The translations under genes and the position numbers were made by a program. Source: RGIG8767 sp964487395 (GTDB lineage Bacteria; Bacillota; Clostridia; Lachnospirales; Lachnospiraceae). Taken from it: DNA of 64,000 nt. The stretch spans positions 1-64,000 of the forward strand of contig CAZAQH010000003.1 in the NCBI GenBank assembly GCA_964487395.1, in the 5' to 3' direction. A model generated the notes under the pieces. That model had not been told where the DNA came from. It ran no database searches and was given only the letters and a program-made list of their open reading frames with translations. Positions within the stretch are counted from its first letter, which is position 1; the number at the start of each line of letters is the position of its first letter. Of this stretch, positions 17,414-26,451 are shown one piece after another.

Positions 17414-18596
17414 TATCTGCCTCCATCTCAATCAATTTAGCTGCTATGTGCTCTGCAAGAATATAATAACCATCTACATTGGGATGAACCCCATCATACA
17501 TAAAGCGATTCATAATTTCTTCATCATGACTGTCTAAAAATTCTTCCGAATAAACGTCAAAGACAGGAATGTCATTTTCTTCTCCTAATTCTTTTATTAC
17601 CTCTGCATATACCGATATTGGGAGCATATTGGGTAAAAAAGATAAATACGTCGTATTTGTCACGGTAGATATTGGTGTCACAAATAAAATCATACTATCC
17701 GGATAACGCTTCTTTAAATCCTGCATAAGAAAATTAGTATCTCCATAAAAGGTTCCAGGTTCAAGATTTTCCAGATTACCCATGTTGTCTTTATTACCTG
17801 AGTAACAATCATTGACCCCGCCAAGCACTATAATGATATCGGTGTCTTCCGGTATACCTTCTGTCATCGGCAAAAAGCTGTCCCAATAGGAGGAAATAGA
17901 TGTTCCACCTTTTCCTAAATTAATAACTTCTTCTGCACCTAAAATGTGTTTTAAATTGGCCGGATATGAATATAATATTTCCTCATTATTATTGATGCCC
18001 ACACCCTCTGTAATACTATCTCCAATACATGCAATTTTGCAATCCGAAAAATCACGATTACTTAATGCAATTTTCCTTCTGTCAATAGCATTCAGATATA
18101 GTGTTCTGTTATAAGCACTCATCATAGAAATATCAATCGGTTTTTCTTTGTTCAGTTCTTCACTAATGGATTCCTTTGTCTCCATTTCAAGCATAATCTG
18201 AATCTCTTTTGTAAATGAAATAAGATAAGGATCATTTCCCTCTATGTAAAGAGTAAGTTGAACGTCACAGTGATTTAAATAATCATCTGTGTTAAATGCC
18301 GTTACAATTATGACACCATTGTCATATTCGGCTTTAAAATTGCTCTGACTGGTTCTGATTGCCGAAATGGTTACGCCTTGAGTCATATAAATAGGAATTT
18401 TCGCCGTCTTAACATCTTTAAGCATAATTACACTCTGTTTAACCGCTTCCAGTTCAAAAGTAGAAACCGACGTTTGTTCTTCATCTGTTAGTGAAGATGA
18501 GTCCGTTTCCTCTGCTGCTACAGTTATAAAGTTTTGAAATAACATGATAAAGATGATTCCCATTGTTAAAATCATCTTAAAAGTTTTATTACCCAT
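17403..18596 (-). CDS. Secreted or membrane-anchored SGNH/GDSL hydrolase
   Basis: The 397-residue protein starts with a signal-like segment (MILTMGIIFIMLFQNFITVA, then AEE as a likely cleavage site). After about 150 residues of beta-rich sequence comes an SGNH domain: block I CIGDSITEG with S194, a glycine block (NLGKGGTS), GGVND, and block V DGVHPN with D368 and H371. All catalytic blocks are present. Such enzymes are often carbohydrate O-deacetylases. Encoded between pseC and a GT2 gene, it may trim O-acetyl or other ester groups from the exported glycan. It overlaps the GT2 start by 11 bp. Confidence 0.8.
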   Translation of the reverse strand: MGNKTFKMILTMGIIFIMLFQNFITVAAEETDSSSLTDEEQTSVSTFELEAVKQSVIMLKDVKTAKIPIYMTQGVTISAIRTSQSNFKAEYDNGVIIVTAFNTDDYLNHCDVQLTLYIEGNDPYLISFTKEIQIMLEMETKESISEELNKEKPIDISMMSAYNRTLYLNAIDRRKIALSNRDFSDCKIACIGDSITEGVGINNNEEILYSYPANLKHILGAEEVINLGKGGTSISSYWDSFLPMTEGIPEDTDIIIVLGGVNDCYSGNKDNMGNLENLEPGTFYGDTNFLMQDLKKRYPDSMILFVTPISTVTNTTYLSFLPNMLPISVYAEVIKELGEENDIPVFDVYSEEFLDSHDEEIMNRFMYDGVHPNVDGYYILAEHIAAKLIEMEADNED

Positions 18597-18610
18597 TTCT
18601 TATACTGCCT

Positions 18611-19804
18611 TTATTTTTTATAATACTTTGCTATTTTTTCAACAGCTCTGATTACATCATCACAGTCTTTATCTGTCATTGCGTAATAAAGTGGCAGTGA
18701 TATAATCTCTTCATACAAAGCCTCTGCCTTTGGGCACAAGCCTTTTTTATAGCCAAGCTTCTGATAATACGGGAAATAATATACCGGTATATAATGAACA
18801 TTACAACATACATTTTCTGCTGCCAAAGCATCAAAAAACTGTCTTCTGTTAATAGTCAGTTTATCCGATTTAATTCTCAAAATATATAAATGTCTCGTCG
18901 TATCAGATTGTGGAATTTCTTCCTGTACCGTTATGGTATCCAGTTTTGAAAAAGCCTCATTATAGCGTTTAACAAGTTCTTTTCTGCGTTTCTTAAACTG
19001 TTCCAGCTTATCAAGCTGACTGATAATCAGCCCTGCCTGAATGTCTGTCATACGGTAATTATATCCTAAATCAATCTGTTCATAATACCATGGCCCATCT
19101 ACTTCATTTTCAAGAAGTGATGCATCTCGTGTAATGCCATGTGAACGGAATAATAATAGCTTTTGATAATATTCCTCACTATTTGTCAGTACAGCTCCGC
19201 CTTCTCCACCTGTAACTGTTTTTACGGGATGGAAACTAAACGTAGTCATATCCGCAATCTGTCCAACCGGAACGCCATTATATTTTGTACCTACAGAATG
19301 TGCACCATCTTCAATCAGAACAAGATTATTTTTTTTACAGATATCCTTTAAACGGTCCAGTTCAACGGCCTGCCCAGTATAATCAACTGCTACAACTGCC
19401 TTAGTATTTTGTGTAATATGCTCTTCTACAGAAGCCGGATCAATATTATAGGTTTTTTCATTGATATCAGCAAACACCGGTTTTGCTCCACAATATAATG
19501 CACAGTTAGCACTTGCAGCAAATGTAATAGGTGTCGTAATGAGTTCATCGCCCTCTCCTAATCCTGCTGCCAAGGCGGCTATATGAAGAGCAGCTGTTCC
19601 GTTACTGCATACAACTGCATATTTAGCACCTGTGATACTGCAAAGTCTGTCCTCTAGTTCATTTATTTTGGGTCCGCATGTAAGATAATCGCTTTTTAAT
19701 ACATCCATAACAGCTGTATAATCTGCTTCATCTAAATATTGATGTCCATAAAATATTTTTTTATCCCGCACTGGGATTCCACCCTCAATTGCTGGTTTAT
19801 CCAT
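18611..19804 (-). CDS. pseC: UDP-4-amino-4,6-dideoxy-N-acetyl-beta-L-altrosamine transaminase
   Basis: The ATG at 19804 is preceded by AAAGGAC at good spacing; the open frame extends further upstream without support. The 397-residue fold-I PLP aminotransferase shows SNGTAALHIAALAAGLGEGD at 68-87, TTPITFAASANC, IEDGAHSVGTKYNG at 164-177, and the PLP lysine K195 in FSFHPVKTVTGGEGG, typical of PseC. It aminates the 4-keto sugar made by PseB. Although related to WecE at 2213-3343, it differs in these signature blocks. It is 87 bp downstream of pseB, separated by a hairpin. Confidence 0.9.
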   Translation of the reverse strand: MDKPAIEGGIPVRDKKIFYGHQYLDEADYTAVMDVLKSDYLTCGPKINELEDRLCSITGAKYAVVCSNGTAALHIAALAAGLGEGDELITTPITFAASANCALYCGAKPVFADINEKTYNIDPASVEEHITQNTKAVVAVDYTGQAVELDRLKDICKKNNLVLIEDGAHSVGTKYNGVPVGQIADMTTFSFHPVKTVTGGEGGAVLTNSEEYYQKLLLFRSHGITRDASLLENEVDGPWYYEQIDLGYNYRMTDIQAGLIISQLDKLEQFKKRRKELVKRYNEAFSKLDTITVQEEIPQSDTTRHLYILRIKSDKLTINRRQFFDALAAENVCCNVHYIPVYYFPYYQKLGYKKGLCPKAEALYEEIISLPLYYAMTDKDCDDVIRAVEKIAKYYKK

Positions 19805-19851
19805 AATTTTGTCCTTTCTGACTAACGAAAAATCTTTGTCCAATATACAAA

Positions 19852-19882
19852 AGGACATGCCGGCGTAATTCCTTCATGTCCT
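19852..19882 (-). terminator. Stem-loop between pseB and pseC
   Basis: AGGACATG (19852-19859) and CATGTCCT (19875-19882) form an 8 bp stem with a 15-base loop. Read on the minus strand it is followed by TTTTG. It could be a leaky terminator or attenuator that lowers pseC and downstream expression relative to pseB, or a processing site. The T-tract is short. Confidence 0.45.
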
Positions 19883-19891
19883 GTCTATTCT

Positions 19892-20887
19892 TTATTTTTC
19901 AAGTTCGATTGTTTTTAACAATTCTTGTATTTCCTCTACTGTCAGCCATTCTGTATTGGTACCTGAACTGTAGGAAAATCCATCCGGAACTTTTTTACCA
20001 TTCATGTTTGGTTTCTGCTTATCATTCCAAATCATCTGTGGATATACGATGAAATGTTTATCATATTCATAGGTTGTCAGTGAATCTTCTACTGTAACCA
20101 TAATCTCATGAAGCTTCTCTCCCTCGCGGATACCAACTTCAGGCATCTTGCATCCCGGCATCATTGCCTGTGCAAGATCTGTAATCTTAAAGGATGGAAT
20201 CTTGCTGATGAAGGTCTCACCACCTGTTGCTTCCTCTAATGCCTTAATTACCAGTTCAACACCCTGGGTAAGGCTAATCCAGAAACGAGTCATTCTATAA
20301 TCGGTAATTGGAAGTTCGCTTCCACCTTTGTTAATGATATTCTGGAAGAATGGTATAACTGAGCCACGGCTTCCTGCTACATTACCGTATCTTACAATCG
20401 AAAAATTAATATCTTTATGGCCTGCATACGCATTCGCTGCAATAAAGAGTTTATCTGATACAAGCTTGGTTCCACCATAAAGGTTAACCGGATTAACGGC
20501 CTTATCTGTTGAAAGGGCAACCACTTTTTTAACATTGGAATCAAGTGCAGCATCAATAACGTTCTGTGCGCCATGAATATTGGTCTTAATTGCTTCATTT
20601 GGGTTGTATTCACATGCAGGTACCTGTTTGAGTGCTGCTGCGTGAATAACGTAATCTACACCTTCAAATGCTCTCATAAGTCTTTCTTTATCTCTTACAT
20701 CTCCAATAAAGAAGCGAAGCTTATCTGCATATTCTTTCATCTCATTTTGCATGATGAATTGTTTGAATTCATCACGTGAATAGATAATGATTTTCTTTGG
20801 GTTATAATGTGTTAACACGTATTTTGTAAAGCATTTACCAAAGGAGCCTGTTCCTCCGGTAATCAGTATTGTTTTATTATTTAACAT
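19892..20887 (-). CDS. pseB: UDP-N-acetylglucosamine 4,6-dehydratase (inverting)
   Basis: The ATG at 20887 follows GGAGG by 6 bp, giving 331 residues. It is an SDR-fold enzyme that starts Pse synthesis from UDP-GlcNAc. Seen are TGGTGSFGK near residue 10, SRDEFKQ, GDVRDKERL, HAAALKQVPACEYNP, the STDKAVNPVNLYGGTK block containing the catalytic D-K and Y-x-x-x-K residues, and RYGNVAGSRGSVIPFF. These match PseB/FlaA1 rather than larger CapD-type retaining dehydratases. It has its own promoter. Confidence 0.94.
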   Translation of the reverse strand: MLNNKTILITGGTGSFGKCFTKYVLTHYNPKKIIIYSRDEFKQFIMQNEMKEYADKLRFFIGDVRDKERLMRAFEGVDYVIHAAALKQVPACEYNPNEAIKTNIHGAQNVIDAALDSNVKKVVALSTDKAVNPVNLYGGTKLVSDKLFIAANAYAGHKDINFSIVRYGNVAGSRGSVIPFFQNIINKGGSELPITDYRMTRFWISLTQGVELVIKALEEATGGETFISKIPSFKITDLAQAMMPGCKMPEVGIREGEKLHEIMVTVEDSLTTYEYDKHFIVYPQMIWNDKQKPNMNGKKVPDGFSYSSGTNTEWLTVEEIQELLKTIELEK

Positions 20888-20929
20888 ATATGCCTCCAAG
20901 CATTTATTACTCTAATCAAAAGCAAAGAA

Positions 20930-20958
20930 ATTATAGCATATTGGGTTTATTTATGCAA
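20930..20958 (-). promoter_or_regulatory. Extended -10 promoter for pseB
   Basis: On the minus strand -10 TATAAT (20930-20935) is preceded by TGC, an extended -10, and lies 17 bp from -35 TTGCAT (20953-20958). It occupies the gap between the upstream GT2 stop and pseB, so pseB and the genes after it can be transcribed independently of the long upstream operon. Confidence 0.65.
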
Positions 20959-20959
20959 A

Positions 20960-21952
20960 TCACATATGTTTCAGTTTTGCATGAATGATACGGATTTGTT
21001 TTGGTGCGATTGTGAAAAGCAGTAAGTAAAGTTTGTTTTTACCGGTTAGGTATGGGTTGAATAGCATCTTAACAAAATTCCGTTTTAAATAGCCACATAT
21101 CTTTTTATAGAAGCCATTGTCTTTTGTCATCATGGAAATCGGGATATGAAGGAGGTATTCAAGTCGTTGGTATAGGTTGAAACGCTTGCAAACCTTCTTT
21201 AACTCCGGATATGATTTATCCACAATTTTCGTTACTGCATCCGCATTGACAACAATGTCAGTAAAGACCTGCGGGAATTCTTCCTTTGATTTCTTACGGC
21301 TATTACTGCCTATACGGTAGAATACATGATAGTACTGCTCGGGAAGAATTACGATTTTTTTAATATCCTGTAACATATCTGTCAGTAGTGAAAAGTCTTC
21401 ATTTAATTTGCCCACTGGGAAACTTCTGTTTTCAAACAGGCTCATATGCGTCAGTCTAGTGCAAAACGAGCAATCGCCTTTGTGCATCAAAAGTTCCTTC
21501 ATCATTTGCTGTGAAGTGATGGTAATCTCATTATCGGGTGGAATACAGACATCCGGGAGTTGTTTTCCATTTTCATCTATTTCATCTCTTGATATCTGAG
21601 CCATTGGAAGTTGATAATCCATGGCAGCCTGTAAAAGTGTTTCATACATTTTTTCATCTATAAAATCATCACTGTCCACAAAACCAATAAAAGCTCCGTG
21701 AGCATTTTTAAGTCCTAAATTTCTTGCTGAAGATGAGCCGCCATTTTTTTTATGAAATACTTTAATTCTAGAATCTCTTTTTTCAAGTTCATCACATAGC
21801 TGTGATGTTCCATCTGTAGAGCCATCATCAATCAAGAGAATTTCCAAATGAGGATAGGTCTGGTTTATTACGGATGTAACGCATTTTTCCAGACAATCCA
21901 TAATATTATAAATTGGAATAATAACACTGATTAAAATATTGACATCCTGCAT
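20960..21952 (-). CDS. GT2 family glycosyltransferase
   Basis: The 330-residue protein has ISVIIPIYNIMDCLEKCV at the N-terminus, LLIDDGSTDGT near 40, NGGSSSARNLGL, and the metal site FVDSDDF. The C-terminal half is helical and basic with no membrane helix. It is the last gene of the long minus-strand operon before the pseB promoter. It is expected to add a sugar to a lipid-linked intermediate on the cytoplasmic side. The donor is unknown. Confidence 0.87.
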   Translation of the reverse strand: MQDVNILISVIIPIYNIMDCLEKCVTSVINQTYPHLEILLIDDGSTDGTSQLCDELEKRDSRIKVFHKKNGGSSSARNLGLKNAHGAFIGFVDSDDFIDEKMYETLLQAAMDYQLPMAQISRDEIDENGKQLPDVCIPPDNEITITSQQMMKELLMHKGDCSFCTRLTHMSLFENRSFPVGKLNEDFSLLTDMLQDIKKIVILPEQYYHVFYRIGSNSRKKSKEEFPQVFTDIVVNADAVTKIVDKSYPELKKVCKRFNLYQRLEYLLHIPISMMTKDNGFYKKICGYLKRNFVKMLFNPYLTGKNKLYLLLFTIAPKQIRIIHAKLKHM

Positions 21953-21985
21953 AAATTTATACCTCCCTTCAGAATCCCATAAAAT

Positions 21986-23161
21986 CTATTTGATTTTTTG
22001 ATACATTTGTCGTGGTGAAATAACAGGAGCCTTTGAAAACGGACCACTCTTCGGTGGATTAATAGTCCCATTCGCAAAATCATAATAAAATCGCAAAAGT
22101 TCGTCTACCGCATGCTTCGCATTCCATTCATGTACTATTGTCTCATATGCATTTTTACCATACTCTGTTATTTTTTCTTTATGCTCAAATAAGGTCAAGA
22201 CACATGAAAGGAAATCTTCAAAACTTCCTTCTTTATAAATCAAACCGTTCTGTTTATTCTTAATCAGATATGGTGCGCAGCCTACTTCGCTGTTAACTAC
22301 CTCTGCGAGTCCACTGTTCATTCCTTCATTTACAACGGCTCCCCAGCCTTCCAGATAATTACTGGTAAACAAATGAATATGGCATTTTTCCATAATATCT
22401 CTGACCTTAGTCGGCTCTAAAAATCCATACATGGTAATGTTATTCGAAAGATGATTATCAGTAATTTCTTCCTGCAGCTTGTCTTTCATTTCTCCATCAC
22501 CAATCATATGAATATGAAATTTTCTATTTTGTTTTTTTAATTCTTTTGCAAGACCTGTAACAAACTCGGGATGTTTTAATGGTATCAGTCGTCCTGCCCA
22601 TACAATCTCCACGGTATCAAGAGCGGGCTTTTTTTCAAATAGAGAATCGCCTTCATATATGCGTGTCGGTGGGAAATAACCAAATCGATACATTTTATCA
22701 GGATATGCTCTGACTATATGAAAATCCGACGGAACATACGCCCCTGCACAAAGTAAAAAAACATTGCTTCCTCGATATCTGGTATGTTCCCTATATTTAC
22801 GCAAAAGTCCTCTTGGGGAAATTGCTTTGTACTGTCCCTCTCTGTAGAGGCGTTCGCTGATTCGTATCGTAAGTTTATTGCTGTTTAGTCGCTTAATAAT
22901 TAAATCTTCACGTTCCATCCAGCCCACCAACAAAATATCGCAATCATCAATCAATGTTTTTATATCTGTTTCTTTTTCCTGATACAAAAGTTTTACATAG
23001 GGAATTGCACCTATATCTACACCCCAGCCCATCTGAACACGTTCTTCTTCCATAGGCTCTGTCTGGATAAAAGTATAATCTGCTCCCAGCTTCTCATATA
23101 ATGCATTCGAAAATGGGATTTGATGATGATTGATATAATTACTTATCATAGTAATCTTCAT
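21986..23161 (-). CDS. GT4-like (GT-B) glycosyltransferase
   Basis: The ATG at 23161 (MKITMISNYINHHQIPF) follows GGAGG; an open extension to 23215 lacks support. The 391-residue protein has the GT-B layout with VEIVWAGRLIPLKHPE, HMIGDGEMKDKL, and a C-terminal E-x7-E-type region (EGWGAVVNEGMNSG) that binds the nucleotide sugar. It overlaps no neighbour but is 37 bp from the next GT4 gene. Role: retaining transferase in repeat-unit assembly; donor unknown. Confidence 0.83.
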   Translation of the reverse strand: MKITMISNYINHHQIPFSNALYEKLGADYTFIQTEPMEEERVQMGWGVDIGAIPYVKLLYQEKETDIKTLIDDCDILLVGWMEREDLIIKRLNSNKLTIRISERLYREGQYKAISPRGLLRKYREHTRYRGSNVFLLCAGAYVPSDFHIVRAYPDKMYRFGYFPPTRIYEGDSLFEKKPALDTVEIVWAGRLIPLKHPEFVTGLAKELKKQNRKFHIHMIGDGEMKDKLQEEITDNHLSNNITMYGFLEPTKVRDIMEKCHIHLFTSNYLEGWGAVVNEGMNSGLAEVVNSEVGCAPYLIKNKQNGLIYKEGSFEDFLSCVLTLFEHKEKITEYGKNAYETIVHEWNAKHAVDELLRFYYDFANGTINPPKSGPFSKAPVISPRQMYQKIK

Positions 23162-23198
23162 TTTATGCCTCCAGACCTTAACTGTGTTTATCAGCTCT

Positions 23199-24503
23199 TT
23201 ATGAATTGCTGACAATTTGCCGATAAATTTCCATTAAGCGTTCAAAGTTTTTCTGTGGGTTATGAGTTTCCCGTGCTTTTTTATTTGCTTCAAGCGATAA
23301 TTGTTCGCATAATTCATCAGTACTCCACAATTTAATAACTGCGTCTGCCAATTCACTGCTATTACCTTTTTCAAAGAGTATTCCGTCTTTTCCATCTTCT
23401 ATCATCGAGGGAATACCACCGGTTTTTGATGCGATAACCGGAACTCCAAGTAGCATGGCTTCCGCAACGGAATTAGGTGAATTTTCAAGTGATGATGCAC
23501 AGATTAATGTGTGACACAGCATATACTGTTCTTTCATTTCCTCTGCGGTTAACGTTCCTAAAAATTCTATTTTTGAATTTAGTTCCCATTCATTCATATA
23601 ATCACGAAGATATTTTCCGTAACCACTTATTTTTATTTTATCTTTGATTGTTCTATTTTTTACGATACTGTTACCTGCCACCACGATTTCAGCATCCGGG
23701 TAACGAACCAGTATTTGAGGCAGTGCCTGTAAAAGATAATGAAAGCCCTTTAACGGATAGTCTGCCTGACTGAAAAAAACACGATGTTTTCGACAATACG
23801 CTAATTCCCACTTATCATCATAAAAAACCGGTCGCATTGTTTCATTCATAAAGTAATATTTTGCTTTTTTGTTAATATTTTCAACAGCTGATTTATCAAA
23901 TTCTGTTCTTCCCGTAACATTACCGGCAAGACAAAGTGTTTCTTTTTCAAATTCACCACGTATGAAAAACTTCTTCTGCTGCATGGATATTCCGTCTTTT
24001 TTCAATATATCCCTAAAGGTATTCCGGTTTATGATTTTATCCGGTAAATCTGCCGTATAACTTTCCGCACATTTGCTGATAATTCCCTGTAGTCCAACAA
24101 GAAGCCTGTCTGGATTGTGAAAGGCTTTTGCACATGCTAATGCATGCGGAAATTCCGTGCCAAAAATATGAACCATATCCGGTTTAAACTGATCTAATAT
24201 CTGTGCAAATCTTTTTTCAAGAAGTGCATCATATTTCTCTGGTGTCGCAAGATTTTCAGCAAATCCAAAACATTCAACCGACATTGCATTCTTAGAATGA
24301 TTCGTAAATTCAAATGTCTCATGGAATGACGCGTCGTTGTCAGTATAAGGGAAACAAATGCCAAGTGTTACTTCATTATTACCATTTGATTCAATCATAC
24401 GATTAAGCACACCCGTAAGCCAGCCTTCCCGTACACTATATTCTTTATGCAGTTTTTCGGCTATCGCCGGGAGCATAATGTTACAAATCCATAATATACG
24501 CAT
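23199..24503 (-). CDS. GT4 family glycosyltransferase
   Basis: The 434-residue protein is a GT-B enzyme. The N-terminal domain has MVHIFGTEFPHA; the C-terminal domain has VFFSQADYPLKGFHYLLQAL, AEIVVAGNS, IEFLGTLTAEEM, and the donor-binding ENSPNSVAEAMLLGVPVIAS followed by GGIPSMIEDGKDGI. This is the classic Glycos_transf_1 pattern. It is part of the same operon as the GT4 at 21986-23161 and the GT2 at 24527-25342. Confidence 0.87.
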   Translation of the reverse strand: MRILWICNIMLPAIAEKLHKEYSVREGWLTGVLNRMIESNGNNEVTLGICFPYTDNDASFHETFEFTNHSKNAMSVECFGFAENLATPEKYDALLEKRFAQILDQFKPDMVHIFGTEFPHALACAKAFHNPDRLLVGLQGIISKCAESYTADLPDKIINRNTFRDILKKDGISMQQKKFFIRGEFEKETLCLAGNVTGRTEFDKSAVENINKKAKYYFMNETMRPVFYDDKWELAYCRKHRVFFSQADYPLKGFHYLLQALPQILVRYPDAEIVVAGNSIVKNRTIKDKIKISGYGKYLRDYMNEWELNSKIEFLGTLTAEEMKEQYMLCHTLICASSLENSPNSVAEAMLLGVPVIASKTGGIPSMIEDGKDGILFEKGNSSELADAVIKLWSTDELCEQLSLEANKKARETHNPQKNFERLMEIYRQIVSNS

Positions 24504-24526
24504 ATTTAATGCCTTTCTAATCTACG

Positions 24527-25342
24527 TTATTTGTAGAAAAAGGATTTCAGTTTATTATAATATTTTGAAAGTGTCTTGGACTGTGCAATACGAGAACGTA
24601 ATGGTGCCAGTGTCAGTAGCATAATCATCCGATACCGAAGTGCTTTTTTTCCAAGATATTTTTTTGTAATTTCTTTATGCTGGTAATTGGAATGTTTGCG
24701 GTTTTCCTTCGTTTCCGAATAGCCACCGCCTTCATAATAGCAGATAGTAATTGGTATATGTTCTGTTTTTGCCCGTTCTTCATATATGCAGTATAGAAAA
24801 TGTTCATAATCTGCACGCACTGTATATTCCGGCTTGTATGCACGCTTTTCAAAAAGTCGTTTGTCATAGAAGCAAACCTGATGACAGGGCACATTTCGAT
24901 AACATGCAAAATCATTAATTTCAGGAACCGATGTAATCATGCAATTTTGTATCAGATTGTATTGATCACCGTAAAAAATGTGTTTATCCTCAGGATTCAT
25001 CTGATTATTTTCAATTGATTCATATACCTTCTGTAATACATCCGAATCTTTGAAAGAATCACCGCAATTTAGGAACTGAATATATTTTCCGGTTGCATAT
25101 TCAAGGGCCTGATTCATGGCATCATATATTCCAGCATCTTTTTTATCTATAATCTGTACGGATTTATCTAAAAAGTAGTTCTCATTTTGCAGAGATAAAA
25201 GCGCACCGTCAGTAGACCCTCCATCTTTTAGGATGATTTCATAGTCCAAAAAGACCTGGGAAAAAATGCTGTCTAATGTTGTTTTCAAACGTTCCCCCGG
25301 ATTTAGGGAAACAATAATAATACTAAAATATTTTTGTTGCAT
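24527..25342 (-). CDS. GT2 glycosyltransferase (WcaA-like)
   Basis: The 271-residue protein begins FSIIIVSLNPGERLKTTLDS, then DYEIILKDGGSTDG, KKDAGIYDAMNQALEYATGK and LNCGDSF in place of the usual D-x-D. These are features of the colanic-acid-type WcaA/WcaE subgroup. A tyrosine-rich segment and basic C-terminus follow. Its start overlaps the end of the EpsG-like gene by 20 bp. Confidence 0.85.
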   Translation of the reverse strand: MQQKYFSIIIVSLNPGERLKTTLDSIFSQVFLDYEIILKDGGSTDGALLSLQNENYFLDKSVQIIDKKDAGIYDAMNQALEYATGKYIQFLNCGDSFKDSDVLQKVYESIENNQMNPEDKHIFYGDQYNLIQNCMITSVPEINDFACYRNVPCHQVCFYDKRLFEKRAYKPEYTVRADYEHFLYCIYEERAKTEHIPITICYYEGGGYSETKENRKHSNYQHKEITKKYLGKKALRYRMIMLLTLAPLRSRIAQSKTLSKYYNKLKSFFYK

Positions 25343-26444
25343 CTAACCATTCCTTTTCATAAAACAACCACGTCTTATATGGCAATACCCTAACTCCATC
25401 ATTGGATGCCACACTTAGGAAATACAGGAAATAAAGAATTCCCGCAATAATCATAAGCCAAGTAAATATTTTCTTTTTCTTTACATCTTCTATTTTGCAG
25501 ATTACTCCCGGAATCAACAAAATCTGTGCTGTAATCAGATAATATGTGAATCTTGTCAGCAGTGGAATGAATGAACCACATACATATAAAATAATTGCAA
25601 TAATGTTTAAATTAAAATAAAGTCGATTTGCTTTTGAATCCTTAATCGCATTTTTATAAAATATAAGGCATAAAATCAATATTGCAACACATCTACCGAT
25701 AATTGGCAAATTACCTCTAAGGCCTTCCGGATTATTTAAATATGGCGTATTGGCATAAGAAGGATATAGTTTCAAAGCCAGCTGCAGAATAAAGTCTTTT
25801 CCAATAAACACTGCGACACCTAAAATACTCATGCCCGCAATCTGCCATTTTTTAAATGTCCTGTTGGCAATAATATAAATAGGGATTACAACAAGTACTG
25901 ATTTATGAAATAACGCGGCCAGTAAAATCAATAGAATAAATTTTCCATATTGTTTTCTTACTACGAAGCGTAATGAGTAAAGTGTAATTGCCAGTACAAA
26001 GTAATATCGCACGGTGTTAAATGACTGAAAATATATTCCAAAGGTCATAAACAGGAAAAAGGTCATTGCAAAGTTCTCACTCTGCTCATAAAAACTCTTT
26101 AAGAAAATAAATGATGTTGCAAAAGCAAAAACTGCAAACATAAGAAGGTAATCTTCTTTTCCTGATAAGGTATATAATATTTTAACGATAAAATTATACC
26201 CCGGTTCCGTTACGACATAACCGTTTTGAAAAATTTCGTGACATGTTACAACATAACTTCCATAATCATTTCCGACTTCAAGGCGCAAAGCCGCCAGTAA
26301 AAAAAGAATAGAAAAAATGGCAGCCAGATAAATTCTATTTAACAGCTGCTGTCTTGTAATTTCATTTGGAATTTTTACAGGTTGATTCTGAATCAGGCAT
26401 GCCAGAAAAATAGTGGCTGCCGCTACTGCACAGTATAATATCAT
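25323..26444 (-). CDS. EpsG-like polysaccharide polymerase
   Basis: The 373-residue membrane protein has about ten helices and the EpsG family pattern: LAALRLEVGNDYGSYVV with an acidic loop after the second helix, EPGYNFIVKI, then FNTVRYYFVLAI and LLAALFHKSVLVVIPI. EpsG proteins act as Wzy-type polymerases, joining repeat units on the outer face. It is the only polymerase candidate seen, next to Wzz-like and glycosyltransferase genes. Confidence 0.82.
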   Translation of the reverse strand: MILYCAVAAATIFLACLIQNQPVKIPNEITRQQLLNRIYLAAIFSILFLLAALRLEVGNDYGSYVVTCHEIFQNGYVVTEPGYNFIVKILYTLSGKEDYLLMFAVFAFATSFIFLKSFYEQSENFAMTFFLFMTFGIYFQSFNTVRYYFVLAITLYSLRFVVRKQYGKFILLILLAALFHKSVLVVIPIYIIANRTFKKWQIAGMSILGVAVFIGKDFILQLALKLYPSYANTPYLNNPEGLRGNLPIIGRCVAILILCLIFYKNAIKDSKANRLYFNLNIIAIILYVCGSFIPLLTRFTYYLITAQILLIPGVICKIEDVKKKKIFTWLMIIAGILYFLYFLSVASNDGVRVLPYKTWLFYEKEWLDATKIF

Positions 26445-26451
26445 AGTGACC

